From: Solicola gregarius
GTDB taxonomy: Bacteria > Actinomycetota > Actinomycetes > Propionibacteriales > Nocardioidaceae
Reading direction: 5' to 3'
DNA length: 64,000 nt
Assembly (NCBI RefSeq): GCF_025790165.1
Contig: NZ_CP094970.1
Location: 124,001-188,000, forward strand
Of this stretch, positions 25,727 through 35,323 are shown piece after piece. Position 1 is the stretch's first letter; each line of letters starts with the position of its first letter. The notes under the pieces are model-generated. The model did no database searches and was not told the origin of the DNA. It worked only from the letters and a program-made list of their open reading frames with translations. The position numbers and the translations under genes were made by a program.

Positions 25727-26533
25727 GTGGATCTAGAACTGACCGATCGGGTCGCCGTCGTGACCGGCGCGAGCAAAGGAATCGGCCTCGCCACCGTACG
25801 TACGTTGCTCGACGAGGGCGCCCGCGTGGTCGCGGTGTCGCGCTCGCGCACGAGTGAGCTCGAGGACCTTGCCTCCAAGGAGCTCACCCACGTCACCGCC
25901 GACCTCACCGAGCCGGACGCGCCCGCGCGCGCCATCGCAGCCGCGGCCGAGGCGTACGGAGGCGTCGACGTGGTGGTGAACAACGCCGGCGGACCGCCTC
26001 CCGGCGCGAAGCTTCCGCGGTTCACGTTCATGTCATTGACCGACGACGACTGGCGGGAGATGTTCGAGTTCAATCTTCTGTCGGCCGTACGGGCGGCTCG
26101 CGCCGCGATCCCGCTGATGCTCGAGCGGGGCGGCGGCGCGATCGTGAACGTGTCGACCGTCAACGCCCGGCAGCCGGGGGCGATGAACTTCGACTACGCC
26201 GCGACGAAGGCCGGCCTGAGCAATCTCACGATGTCGTTGTCGGATGCGTACGCGTCGCAGGGCATCCGCGTCAACACCGTGTCGCCCGGTCCCGTCCGTA
26301 CGCCGTGGTGGACAGACGACGGCGGTGCGGCCGACATCATCGCGGCGCAAGCGGGAGCAAGCCGCGAGGAAGTGCTCGACTCTGTTGCACCGAGCATGAT
26401 GAACCTCGCGACCGGCCGCCTGGTCTCGGCGCAGGAGGTCGCGGACGCCATCGTCTGGGTCGCCTCGCCGAGGTCGGCGAGCACGATCGGCAGCGACGTC
26501 GTCGTCGACGGCGGCCTGCTGAAGACGGTCTAG
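25727..26533 (+). CDS. SDR family oxidoreductase
   Basis: The 268-aa enzyme begins at GTG 25727 behind GAAGGGAAG. Classical short-chain dehydrogenase motifs are present: TGASKGIGLATV (cofactor loop), NNAGG, catalytic Ser in VNVSTVNA, and YAATKAG (Tyr/Lys). SPGPVRTPWW follows. The short basic-poor loop after strand 2 (VSRSRTSELED) suggests NADP preference. Substrate unknown. A 235-bp stretch without a gene follows to the next coding region. Confidence 0.92.
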   Translation: MDLELTDRVAVVTGASKGIGLATVRTLLDEGARVVAVSRSRTSELEDLASKELTHVTADLTEPDAPARAIAAAAEAYGGVDVVVNNAGGPPPGAKLPRFTFMSLTDDDWREMFEFNLLSAVRAARAAIPLMLERGGGAIVNVSTVNARQPGAMNFDYAATKAGLSNLTMSLSDAYASQGIRVNTVSPGPVRTPWWTDDGGAADIIAAQAGASREEVLDSVAPSMMNLATGRLVSAQEVADAIVWVASPRSASTIGSDVVVDGGLLKTV

Positions 26534-26768
26534 CGGCAATACGCCGTCAGGTGTCGGGCGCTGTCGGCAGGTCGGCGATCAGCCATTCACGGCGCAGTCT
26601 GGCCAGGCGTCGATCGCGCCGACGCTCTCGCAGCCTCTGGCGACCCCGGCGCGTTGCCGAGCGCCTGCGAAAGATTGCCCATGCAATGCACGCGCCGAAT
26701 GGGTGATTCTCCCGAAGCGCTCCGGCCGCTCGCCCGACAGCCTGGTGACACCGATATCTGGAGGAACC

Positions 26769-27872
26769 ATGCACACCACGGCGACGACCGAGATCGACAC
26801 GGTCATCATCGGTGCCGGGCAGGCCGGCCTGGCGACCGCGTACCACCTCGGTCGCCGAGGGTGCCCCTACGTCGTCCTCGACGCGAGCGCGCGGGTCGGC
26901 GACAACTGGCGACACCAGTGGGACACCCTGCGCCTGTACTCACCGGCGAAGTACGACCGGCTGCCGGGGCTGCGGTTTCCCGCGAAGGGGTCGACGTGGC
27001 CGGGCAAGGACGACGTTGCCGACTACCTGCAGAGCTATGCACTGCGGTTCGGGCTCCGGGTGCGCACGGACTCGCGCGTGCACGGGGTGCGACGCGAGGG
27101 CACGGCGTACGCCGTCGCCACCGACGAAGGCGACTACCGGTGCCGCAACGTCGTCGTGGCGACGGGGACGTTCGGACGTACCCCGGACGTCCCAGAGCTC
27201 GCGACCGAGCTCGACCCCGGCATCTTGCAGCTGCACTCCAGCGAGTACCGGCGCCCCGGCCAGCTCCGCGACGGCGCCGTGCTTGTCGTGGGGGCGTCCC
27301 ACTCAGGCACCGACATCGCGTACGAAGTCGCACAGAACCATCCGACCGTCCTGATGGGACGCGACTGCGGACAGCTTCCCGTCCGCATCGACTCCCCCGC
27401 CGGCCGGATGGCGTTCCCGATCCTGCTGTTCGCGTGGCGGCACGTCGTCACCCGCCGGACACCGATCGGCCGAAGGCTCATGGGCCACGTCCGCCACCAC
27501 GGCGGACCCATGCTGCGAGTGCGTCGCTCGGATCTGGCCCGGCGCGGAGTCGAGCGGCTGGCCGACCGGCTCGAGCAGGTCACCGATGGCCTCCCGGTCA
27601 TCGACGGAACGCCCCGCGCGGTCACGAACATCGTCTGGGCGACCGGCTTCCGGCAGAACTTCGACTGGATCCACCTTCCGGTCATCGGCGACGACGGCTG
27701 GCCGGACGAGACGCGTGGAGTGGCCGCGGATGCGCCAGGTCTGTTCTTCTGCGGGCTGTCCTTCCAGTACGCCTTCAGCTCGATGCTGCTGCCCGGCGTC
27801 GGCCGCGACGCGGCGTACGTAGCGGATCGGATCGCCGAGCGTGCACTTGCGCCGGCCGTGTCGCCCGTCTGA
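26769..27872 (+). CDS. Flavin-containing monooxygenase-like NAD(P)/FAD oxidoreductase
   Basis: The 367-aa protein is placed from ATG 26769, which follows GGAGG at 4 nt. It has an FAD Rossmann motif VIIGAGQAGLATAYHLGRRG at the N-terminus, an NADPH loop VLVVGASHSGTDIAYEV at mid-length, and IVWATGFRQNFDWI near the C-terminus, as in class B flavoprotein monooxygenases and CzcO-type proteins. Substrate unknown. It stands alone and the 107 bp to the LuxR gene hold a possible promoter. Confidence 0.9.
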   Translation: MHTTATTEIDTVIIGAGQAGLATAYHLGRRGCPYVVLDASARVGDNWRHQWDTLRLYSPAKYDRLPGLRFPAKGSTWPGKDDVADYLQSYALRFGLRVRTDSRVHGVRREGTAYAVATDEGDYRCRNVVVATGTFGRTPDVPELATELDPGILQLHSSEYRRPGQLRDGAVLVVGASHSGTDIAYEVAQNHPTVLMGRDCGQLPVRIDSPAGRMAFPILLFAWRHVVTRRTPIGRRLMGHVRHHGGPMLRVRRSDLARRGVERLADRLEQVTDGLPVIDGTPRAVTNIVWATGFRQNFDWIHLPVIGDDGWPDETRGVAADAPGLFFCGLSFQYAFSSMLLPGVGRDAAYVADRIAERALAPAVSPV

Positions 27873-27978
27873 CGCACAAACGGCCGGCGACACCTGCGGG
27901 AGCGGCGCGACCATTCCGTCCGAGTACGCCCGCGAATCCACGCAGCGCCCTACTCTCGTGAAGGAGAAGGGTGCAGCC

Positions 27979-29607
27979 ATGAGTGCGGTCGACGATCTCC
28001 TGCAGGCGCGCGAGATGTACGAGCGCGGCGACTGGGCGGGCGCATTCGCCGCGTGGTCGCAGGTCGGCCTCGAGCGGCTCGACGTCGCCGACCTCGATCG
28101 CCTCGCAACGGCCACCCATCTTCTCGGCCACCGCGACGAGTGCATCGCGGCACTACAACACGCCTACGCCCTGTGCGGGAAGGCCGGCGACGTCGCGCAG
28201 GCCGTCAGATCTGCGTTCCGGCTGGCGATGGTGCTCATGACCGGCGGCGATAGCACGGTCGCCGCCGGCTGGACTGCGCGCGCCGAGAACCTGCTGGAGG
28301 AGATCGACGGGCCGGTCGTCGAGCACGGCTACGTCCGGTTCCTGCAGACCATGCGCCACCTGGGCACCGGCGACCTGGGCCAGGCGGCCGCCTGTGCGCA
28401 GGACGTCGTGGCGTGCGGGCGGCGCTTCGACGACGCTGACCTGATCGCGATCGGGCTGTCCGCGCATGGGCGGATCGCGATGTATACGGGACGGGTATCC
28501 GAGGGCCTGACGTTGTTCGACGAGGCGATGGCAGGCGTGGTCGCAGGTGAGGTCTCGCCGATATTCGCGGGGCACACCTACTGCGTGATGATCGAGGGTT
28601 GTCAGGAGGTCTCCGATCTGGGCCGTGCCGACCAGTGGACCGCCGCCCTCACGCACTGGTGCGAGGCGCAACCGAACCTCATCGCCTTCACCGGCCAGGC
28701 CGCGGTGCACCGCGGCCAGATCCTGGCGCTGCACGGCGCCTACGCCGAGGCGATCGAGGAGTTCGATCATGCCGTGCGGCGGTACTCAGAGGCCGGTACG
28801 CCCGTCGCCGCCGGCCAGGCGCTGGCAGAGCGAGGCGACGTACTCCGCCTGCTCGGAGATCTGCGCGGTGCGGAAGCGAGCTACGCGGCGTCGGCCGACC
28901 GCGGGTACGAGCCTCAGCCGGGACTCGCACTGCTGTGGGCGGCACAGGGCCGCGGCAGTGCAGCGACGGCCGCGGTCCAGCGGCTGCTCGCCGAACGACT
29001 CGACCCGGTGGCCCGCTCACGGCTCCTACCAGAGGCGATCTCGGTCGTCGGGTCCGCCGACACATCGGTCGACGTGGCGGCTCTCGCCGACGAGCTCGAC
29101 GCCATCGCCACGAACTTCGGATGCACTGCCCTCCTCGCCGCTGCGGCACACGCGCGTGGACGGATGCAGATCGCGGGTTCGGATCCTGCGGGCTCGCTCC
29201 CGTACCTGCGGAAGGCCGCGGGCCTCTGGTCCGCGCTCGACTGCCCGTACGAGGTTGCACGGGTGGATACGGACACCGGCGTGGCCTTACGGCTGCTCGG
29301 AGACGCGGAATCGGCGACACATGCGCTCACGACCGCGCGCGCGACCTTCGCCCGGCTGGGCACCCAACCGCGGGTTGTCGAGGTCGACCGGCTGTTGGCT
29401 CCCGGGGCGCTTCCCAACGGCTTGACCGCACGCGAAGCCGACGTCCTCCGGCTTGTCGCGCGCGGCCAGACCAACGCAGCGATCGCCGCCGAACTCGTAC
29501 TCAGCGAGAAGACCGTCGCCCGGCACCTGAGCAACATCTTCGCCAAGCTCGATGTCACGTCGCGCACGGCCGCGGCGGCGTTCGCGTTCGAACACGACCT
29601 GGTCTGA
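27979..29607 (+). CDS. LuxR family regulator with TPR-like sensor domain
   Basis: ATG 27979 lies behind AAGGAGAAGG and gives 542 aa. Most of the protein (residues ~1-470) is alpha-helical with TPR/MalT-like repeats (YERGDWAGAFAAWSQVGLE, EAIEEFDHAVRRYSEAGTPV). The last ~65 residues are a LuxR helix-turn-helix: LTAREADVLRLVARGQTNAA, LSEKTVARHLSNIFAKLDV. There is no N-terminal P-loop, so it is a short relative of the LAL group. It is likely an activator; targets unknown. The nitroreductase gene follows 41 bp later. Confidence 0.9.
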   Translation: MSAVDDLLQAREMYERGDWAGAFAAWSQVGLERLDVADLDRLATATHLLGHRDECIAALQHAYALCGKAGDVAQAVRSAFRLAMVLMTGGDSTVAAGWTARAENLLEEIDGPVVEHGYVRFLQTMRHLGTGDLGQAAACAQDVVACGRRFDDADLIAIGLSAHGRIAMYTGRVSEGLTLFDEAMAGVVAGEVSPIFAGHTYCVMIEGCQEVSDLGRADQWTAALTHWCEAQPNLIAFTGQAAVHRGQILALHGAYAEAIEEFDHAVRRYSEAGTPVAAGQALAERGDVLRLLGDLRGAEASYAASADRGYEPQPGLALLWAAQGRGSAATAAVQRLLAERLDPVARSRLLPEAISVVGSADTSVDVAALADELDAIATNFGCTALLAAAAHARGRMQIAGSDPAGSLPYLRKAAGLWSALDCPYEVARVDTDTGVALRLLGDAESATHALTTARATFARLGTQPRVVEVDRLLAPGALPNGLTAREADVLRLVARGQTNAAIAAELVLSEKTVARHLSNIFAKLDVTSRTAAAAFAFEHDLV

Positions 29608-29648
29608 GCGGTGGGAATTCTGGGCGGCTCGATTTTGCTGCCTTCATC

Positions 29649-30221
29649 GTGACTGCCGACGGCACCCCACCGCTTTCAGAGCTCCACGACCTCCTTCGTA
29701 CGAGGTTCAGCCCGCTCGCGTTCGACCCGCGCCACTCGCTTAGCAGTGCCGAGGTCGACCTACTGCTCGAGGCGGCACGATGGGCCCCGTCGGCGGGCAA
29801 CTCTCAGCCTTGGGCATTCGTGGCCGAGAGGCGGGGTGAACCGGCCCACGCGCAGCTCGTACGCCACCTCGCCGGAAGCTCGCGGCGATGGGCTTCGTCG
29901 GCGTCGGTCCTGATCGTCAACATCTCGCACCGCTTCGTCGACGACACGACGATGGAGTACTCGGAGTTCGCCGACTACGACCTCGGCCAGGCCGTCGCCC
30001 ACCTGACGCTGCAGGCGCAGGCGATGGGGCTGGCATGCCGGCAGTTCCGCGCGTTCGACCTCCCAGCGCTTTCGGAGGAGCTGTCCGTCTCCCCGGGGTG
30101 GTTCATCGTGTCGATGGTCGCGGTCGGAGTCCCGGCCGGCCCCGGCGCGCCTCAACGCGACCGTAGAACACTGCGTTCCCTGGTCACGGCGCCGTTCACC
30201 GACGGCGACGACGACGTGTGA
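29649..30221 (+). CDS. Nitroreductase family protein
   Basis: The frame is open far upstream through the LuxR gene, but family-like sequence starts near GTG 29649, giving 190 aa. RFSPLAFDPRHSLSSAEVDL and LEAARWAPSAGNSQPWAFV form the FMN-binding start; LGQAVAHLTLQAQAMGLACR and a late VGVPAG segment follow. Such enzymes reduce nitroaromatics or quinones with NAD(P)H. The start lacks an obvious SD. It probably shares a transcript with the LuxR gene. Confidence 0.82.
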   Translation: MTADGTPPLSELHDLLRTRFSPLAFDPRHSLSSAEVDLLLEAARWAPSAGNSQPWAFVAERRGEPAHAQLVRHLAGSSRRWASSASVLIVNISHRFVDDTTMEYSEFADYDLGQAVAHLTLQAQAMGLACRQFRAFDLPALSEELSVSPGWFIVSMVAVGVPAGPGAPQRDRRTLRSLVTAPFTDGDDDV

Positions 30222-30264
30222 ACCGTGCCGATGCGGCAGAGTTGGGCGCGCCCGTACACGTACG

Positions 30265-31425
30265 TCAGTCCTCGCAGTTGGTCTTTCGTTCGACGTCGGG
30301 GCAGGCGTCTACGCCACCTTGACCGTCCGCCTGGTCGTCGCCGGGCCCGCCGTCGAGCCGATCGTCTGCGTCGGTGCCGTTGAGGTGGTCGTTTCCTCCT
30401 CCGCCCGAGGCGTCGTCGGCCCCGCCACCGGAGTACCGGTCACCGAGCACGTCGTTACCGTCGCCGAGCCTGATCTTGTCGGTGCCCGCGATGTCGTCCA
30501 CACCGTCGTTGCCCTTGCCCGTGTATACGGTGTCGTCGCCGTAGTACGACTCGACCGAGTCGGAGCCCGCACCTGTGTGGATGATGTCGTCACCACCCTT
30601 GCGGGGAACGCAACACAGGACATCGCCATAGACCTCGTCGCTGCCCGCACCCGTACGAATCCGATCGTCGCCAAGGCCGCCTTCGACGTAGCTGTCACCT
30701 ACGCGGTCGGTGATGCGGTCATCGCCGTCGCCGCCGTAGTAGCCGTCGCCGATGATGCCGTCGCGGCCGGGGCCGCCGAGGATCGTGTCGTCACCATCGC
30801 CGCCCTGCACCCAGTCGTTGCCACCACGAGCGTCGACGAAGTCGCGCCCTGGGCCTGCGGAGAACTCGTCACTCTGCGACGAGCCGATCAGTCGGTCGCT
30901 ACCCGCCGTCGCCTTGACGATCTCGATGTCCCGGCGAATGACGTCGCGACCGATACTGCCGCCGGTCGCCCGGCGCTTCGCCAGCCGGACCTTGATCGGT
31001 CGCGGTTCACTGCCGTAGTCGGCGTAGTCGTCGCCACGTCCGTCACCGCCCGAAAGCGAGTCTCGCCCCGGGCCGCCGACCAGTCGGTCGCCGACGTAGT
31101 AGATCGGCTCGTCGATGTATGTCGAGTCACCCTGGCCGAGAAGTCGGTCGTTGCCCTTGCCCCCGACGAGACGATCGCCGCCCCGTCCGCCGCACACAAG
31201 GTCGTTGCCGCCGCGCGCATGCACGGTGTCTCGCCCGCGGCCGGCAACGATCACGTCTCGGCCCCGAGTGCCCACGAGCTTCTCGCCGGCCTTCGTACCG
31301 ACGATCGTCGCCACCTTGCCACCGCACTTCGGTGCGCCCGCCTGCGCGGACCCGGCGTGCGCCGGACTCATCACGGCCAACGGCAAACACGCTGCCAGCA
31401 CGACGATTCCTAGATGTTTCCTCAT
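30265..31425 (-). CDS. Secreted calcium-binding RTX-repeat protein
   Basis: The 386-aa protein has a signal peptide (MRKHLGIVVLAACLPLAVMS, cleavage after AHA). Nearly all of the mature protein is made of glycine/aspartate nonapeptide repeats of the GGxGxDxxx type (GGNDLVCGG, GGDGDDTILGGPGRDGI), which fold as Ca2+-binding parallel beta-rolls. Four Cys residues (near the start, middle CC pair and end) are unusual in RTX repeats. There is no toxin or enzyme domain and no linked type I exporter, so it is probably Sec-exported. Role unknown. Confidence 0.88.
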   Translation of the reverse strand: MRKHLGIVVLAACLPLAVMSPAHAGSAQAGAPKCGGKVATIVGTKAGEKLVGTRGRDVIVAGRGRDTVHARGGNDLVCGGRGGDRLVGGKGNDRLLGQGDSTYIDEPIYYVGDRLVGGPGRDSLSGGDGRGDDYADYGSEPRPIKVRLAKRRATGGSIGRDVIRRDIEIVKATAGSDRLIGSSQSDEFSAGPGRDFVDARGGNDWVQGGDGDDTILGGPGRDGIIGDGYYGGDGDDRITDRVGDSYVEGGLGDDRIRTGAGSDEVYGDVLCCVPRKGGDDIIHTGAGSDSVESYYGDDTVYTGKGNDGVDDIAGTDKIRLGDGNDVLGDRYSGGGADDASGGGGNDHLNGTDADDRLDGGPGDDQADGQGGVDACPDVERKTNCED

Positions 31426-31626
31426 CTTTGATGCCCCCTTGGTTGTCCCCCCACAACGGCGTCATCAACCGCCGTGAGGGACCATACCCGCAGATCGGGG
31501 CACGCGCAGCCGGACAAGAAAGATCGACGGACGGTGCGTCACGACCGCGCGACGTACGTGAGCCGGCGAGTGACATGGAGGCACGGCCGGCGCCGTATGA
31601 ACGCGCCGGCCGTGCCAGGTCTCGGA

Positions 31627-34251
31627 CTACTGCCGAAGTGCGGTCTCGACCCCGTGGGCACTGACGTGCGTCGACGGGCCGTGGTAGATCGCGTTGAACA
31701 GCAGCTTCCCCGGTTCGCGCGACCAGGTACGGAAGGTCGGCTCGCTGCCGAAGGTGACGACGGTCCCCTTGCCGATGTCGTGCGCCACCACGTTCGCCTT
31801 GCCGTTGAGGTACTCGCCACCGATCAGCCAGCCGCTCCGCAACTGCTTGCCGGAGGCCGGGAACGAGGACACGACGTCGCCGCCGCTGACCTCGTACGCC
31901 TGGTCGTCTTCGCCGAACCAGACCGGCGTGTTGCGCCGCATGCCCCATGCGATCGGATCGCTGGTGTCGAACCGCTGCCTGAGGATGCTTCCGGGGCTGT
32001 AGTACTTCGTACTGTCGTCCGGCAGCGCGGGTTCGATCGGCAGCGAGAACAGCTTCTTGGCGGTATCGACCGAGTCGCCGATCGTCAGCAGCGTGCCACC
32101 GTTGCGTACGAACCGTCGCAGCTCTCGCCAGCCGGCCTGTCCGACTCCGTATGCCCACGACCACCGCTTCGGGTAGGCGTCTCGGTCGAGTCCCTCGACG
32201 AGTACCTCCTTGGAGATGCCTGCCGGGAACACGATCGTGTCGTACTGGTCGTTCAAATCGCCGTCGAAGTCCTGCGCGGCGACCTCGGTGAAGTCCGTCT
32301 CGTACTGCTCGAACAGCCACTTCATCCAGCCGCCCGGCATGTTGTCGATGCCGCGGTACAAGCCGATGCGGGTGCCGGCCTTGAGCTTCTCCGCGGGCAC
32401 ACGCGGGGCGGCATCGACGCCGTAGACCGGGATCCCGGTCTTCTCCGATGCCGTCGCCAGCGCGTCCTGCGCCTCCTCGGTCGGTTCGACGATGAACGTA
32501 CCGGCCGGGAATCGCCGACCGTCCGCCGAGAACGCCCGGGTGGACCGCAGCGTCGCCGCGTCGGCCTGCTGCAGCTCGGCCATGACGATTGCCGACCCGT
32601 ACGACTGCGGACCCACGAGGTACGCGCCACCGGGGCTCTCCGGGACCGACGGGCTTGCCGGCTCCACCTCGGACACCTCGGTGGTGGTCGCGTCGAACGG
32701 TTCCTGCAGCGTGTCGACGGTGACGCCGAGCAGCATCGGAAGCGTCTGCGCGGTCACGTCGTACGGCGGCTGCGGTGGTCCGCCCGGGTACTCACGCAGG
32801 TTCGGGTAGTGCTGCACCTCGAGCAGCGTCTTCGCCCAGCGGCCGAACGGCTGTGCGTACTCGACGATCCACGAACCGGCGGCGTACTTCTCACCGCCCG
32901 CGGTGAACGATTCGGTCGCCTTCTTCAGCTCGACGTCGCCCGTCTGCAACAGCTCGAGCATCTCGTAGGTCGCGAACGGATCGCGCTGGTCGCCCGGCAC
33001 CACGAACGCGAACGGCTTGTCGGGTCCGGGTCGTACGGCGCGGCGCTGCGTTCGGTAGAAGTTGTAGAGCCATTCGTCGGAGTACGTGGCGACGTTGCTC
33101 ATCCCGGCGAATGCCGCGGTGTCCAGGTAATCGACGATCTGCGACAGCGACCACGTGGACTTGTCGTACGGCTCGATGAAGTTCGTGTCCATCTCCTGCG
33201 GGCCGAGTGGCTTGCCGTCCTCGCTCTCGTAGGTGTAGGCGAGGTCCTTCGCGCTCGCCGCCTCGGTGAGCAGCCGGGGCGCACCGTGGTACGCCATGTA
33301 GTGCCGCGACGGTGTCCAGTAGTCGTAGATGTCGCCCCACAGCACGCCCTTCTTTCCTTCGGCTGTCAGGCCACGCGTCATCTCCATCCCGGCAGAGTTC
33401 GTCTGCTGCACCGTGATCGGGTCGATATTGGGATCGTTCGGTGCGAGATACGGCGGCGTGAACAGGCGTGGGCCGGTCGGGCCCATCTGGTGCATGTTGT
33501 GTACGACCTGAGGCCGGTACTCGTTCTGCAGCCCGACGCTGATCCGAGACTCCTTCTGCGTCAGCATGAACCAGTCGCGGTTGTCGTCGTGCCCGGTGTA
33601 CTTGTGGTAGAGATCGGGATACGTGCGGTCGTACTTCGTGCCGGCGGTCTCGTTGAAGTAGTCGCCGACCCATTTCGTGCCGTCTGGGTTCTCGGCCGGG
33701 ACGATCAGGACGACCGAGTCGTCCAGGATCTCGTCGATCGTCGTTGAGTTCTCGGTCGCCAACCGGTACAGGACGTTCGGGATCGACTGTGCGGTCCCCA
33801 CCTCGGTCGAGTGGATCGCCGCGGCGAGCATGTACACCGGCTTGCCCTCGGCGGCGAGCTCCTTCGCCTCGTCCTCGGGGAGCCCTCTCGGATCCGCCAA
33901 GCGCTGGTTGATCTCCTTTATCCGATCGAGGTTCTCGAGATTCTCCGGCGAGCTGACCGTCAGCACCGGGAACGGAAGCCCCGCGCTGGTCGTACCGCGC
34001 TCCTCGTACAGCACCCGGTCGGACTCGTCGGCGATCATCTTGTAGTACGCGACGATGTCGTCCCACCGGGCGAGCTTGCCCTCGGCGCCCATCTCGAACC
34101 CGAAGTAGTCCTCGGGGCTGTCGAGCCCCGCGGCGGGAGCCTGGGAGCTCAGCACGCTCGCGCTCACGCCGCCGGTCAGGAGCGGGGTGAGAAGAGCGAC
34201 GAACGCGAACGTCGCGGCGAGCAGGTACCGCGCTGTCTTGGTAGGTGTCAT
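31627..34251 (-). CDS. Secreted M14-family zinc carboxypeptidase-like protein
   Basis: Start ATG 34251 (GGGAGGATCCC upstream) gives 874 aa; the frame extends to 34446 without support. Residues 1-32 are a signal peptide. The M14 domain is at residues ~45-400: the HxxE zinc motif is IHSTEVG (His147, Glu150), with the third ligand probably in VVHNMHQMG. The C-terminal ~450 residues contain a glutamine-amidotransferase-like segment (VFPAGISKEVLVEG, NGGTLLTIGDSVDTA) as in large actinobacterial M14 peptidases. Its promoter carries the 23-bp element shared with the transporter promoter. Probably releases amino acids outside the cell. Confidence 0.9.
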   Translation of the reverse strand: MTPTKTARYLLAATFAFVALLTPLLTGGVSASVLSSQAPAAGLDSPEDYFGFEMGAEGKLARWDDIVAYYKMIADESDRVLYEERGTTSAGLPFPVLTVSSPENLENLDRIKEINQRLADPRGLPEDEAKELAAEGKPVYMLAAAIHSTEVGTAQSIPNVLYRLATENSTTIDEILDDSVVLIVPAENPDGTKWVGDYFNETAGTKYDRTYPDLYHKYTGHDDNRDWFMLTQKESRISVGLQNEYRPQVVHNMHQMGPTGPRLFTPPYLAPNDPNIDPITVQQTNSAGMEMTRGLTAEGKKGVLWGDIYDYWTPSRHYMAYHGAPRLLTEAASAKDLAYTYESEDGKPLGPQEMDTNFIEPYDKSTWSLSQIVDYLDTAAFAGMSNVATYSDEWLYNFYRTQRRAVRPGPDKPFAFVVPGDQRDPFATYEMLELLQTGDVELKKATESFTAGGEKYAAGSWIVEYAQPFGRWAKTLLEVQHYPNLREYPGGPPQPPYDVTAQTLPMLLGVTVDTLQEPFDATTTEVSEVEPASPSVPESPGGAYLVGPQSYGSAIVMAELQQADAATLRSTRAFSADGRRFPAGTFIVEPTEEAQDALATASEKTGIPVYGVDAAPRVPAEKLKAGTRIGLYRGIDNMPGGWMKWLFEQYETDFTEVAAQDFDGDLNDQYDTIVFPAGISKEVLVEGLDRDAYPKRWSWAYGVGQAGWRELRRFVRNGGTLLTIGDSVDTAKKLFSLPIEPALPDDSTKYYSPGSILRQRFDTSDPIAWGMRRNTPVWFGEDDQAYEVSGGDVVSSFPASGKQLRSGWLIGGEYLNGKANVVAHDIGKGTVVTFGSEPTFRTWSREPGKLLFNAIYHGPSTHVSAHGVETALRQ

Positions 34252-34375
34252 GGGATCCTCCCGGCGAAGAAGCTGGCACCCGGCAGGGAGTCGTACCCCG
34301 CAGGGTCTCGCGATCGCGACACTTGGACGGCCCATACGCATCGGCTTCCGACGCACGTACGAACAGCACCGCGTA

Positions 34376-34398
34376 TTCGATTTTTGATTGAAAGTGAC
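34376..34398 (-). promoter_or_regulatory. Shared 23-bp element, peptidase promoter copy
   Basis: On the minus strand this reads GTCACTTTCAATCAAAAATC plus GAA. The copy at 35288-35310 differs at one base. Both point toward their downstream gene (peptidase here, 125 bp away). The AT-rich dyad TTTT-N6-AAAA at the centre and the position on both sides of a GntR gene suggest its operator, possibly including -10 sequences. Confidence 0.72.
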
Positions 34399-34509
34399 TC
34401 TAAGGTCATCCGCCCGATGGGTCAAGAGCATCGTCGTCGCCGGCACTGGGCCGTTCGGCCGGATGTGGCGTCGGTGCGTACGGAGTCTTACGCTGCTCGG
34501 ACGTCCGGG

Positions 34510-35163
34510 TCAGCCAAGCAGCTCGGCGAGCGCCGCACTCGCAAGGCGCACGTGCCGCCGGGTGGCGCTGGCCGCCGCGCGGGAGTCGCCGGCGCGGATC
34601 GCGTCGACTATCTCGAGGTGCTCGTCGAGCGAAGCCTCGGGCCGACCGGGCGCACGGGCCGAGATGTTGTTTCCGATCCGCAGCTGGCCGGCGAGGTTCT
34701 CACAGACGGCCGCAAGTCGATGGTTCCCCGAGCCGTACCAAATGGTCCGGTGGAACCTCATGTCGAGTTCTGCGTACGAATCGATGTCGCCCTTGCGGAC
34801 GAAGCGTCGTTGCTCTTTGAGCAGGCCGTCGAGGGTCTCCACCAAGGCGTCACGGTCGGGCGCACGCGCAGCGCGTCGTGACGCGATCGTATCGACCGCT
34901 TCGCGGACCTCGTAGATGTCGAGCATGTCGTCGCGACCGAGGGTCGGAACGAAGTAGCCCCGGTGTTCGTGGCCCTCCAACATTCCCTGGCGTTCGAGGG
35001 TCGCCAGCGCGGTCCGAATCGGCGTCGGAGAGAGATCCAGCCGGTCGGCGAGCGGTCTCACCGTCAGCCGCGAACCGGGCGCGAGCTCGCCGGACAGGAT
35101 CATCGTCCTGATCTCGTCGTACGCGATCGAGACGTAGCTAGGACGCCGAGACCTCACTGCCAT
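34510..35163 (-). CDS. GntR family regulator, FadR/FCD type
   Basis: The 217-aa protein is placed from ATG 35163. The winged helix is at residues ~10-75 (YDEIRTMILSGELAPGSRLT, LADRLDLSPTPIRTALATLE). The FCD ligand domain (residues ~90-210) keeps metal-binding-type His/Asp residues in ELDMRFHRTIWYGSGNHRL and RRHVRLASAALAEL. No SD is evident; translation may be leaderless. It lies between the peptidase and the transporter operon, whose promoters share a 23-bp element, so it most likely controls both. The ligand may be an amino acid derivative. Confidence 0.9.
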   Translation of the reverse strand: MAVRSRRPSYVSIAYDEIRTMILSGELAPGSRLTVRPLADRLDLSPTPIRTALATLERQGMLEGHEHRGYFVPTLGRDDMLDIYEVREAVDTIASRRAARAPDRDALVETLDGLLKEQRRFVRKGDIDSYAELDMRFHRTIWYGSGNHRLAAVCENLAGQLRIGNNISARAPGRPEASLDEHLEIVDAIRAGDSRAAASATRRHVRLASAALAELLG

Positions 35164-35287
35164 AGCACGAAGACTAACAATGTTGTCCCATGAACCGGCG
35201 GCATTTGACGCGGTCTGCCCCTCTGCGGTCGCCCGCCGGCTTCGCACCCAGCTCCTACCCTTGACCCGCTCGATGGATGAGCCTAAG

Positions 35288-35310
35288 GTCATTTTCAATC
35301 AAAAATCGAA
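35288..35310 (+). promoter_or_regulatory. Shared 23-bp element, transporter operon copy
   Basis: GTCATTTTCAATCAAAAATC plus GAA lies just 13 bp before the assigned transporter start. It matches the element before the M14 peptidase in 22 of 23 bases, and GATGA occurs at the same distance upstream in both. Such conservation between two unrelated promoters indicates one regulator, most likely the GntR protein encoded between them. Confidence 0.75.
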
Positions 35311-35323
35311 AATGGGTTGGCTG

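Noticed and set aside
28599-29640. Upstream extension of the nitroreductase frame to 540 aa
   Set aside because: The extension is a shadow of the LuxR gene; family-like sequence begins only near 29649.
30319-31413. Plus-strand Val/Ala-rich 364-aa frame
   Set aside because: It is the mirror of the repetitive RTX gene on the minus strand; repeats there create long open frames on both strands.
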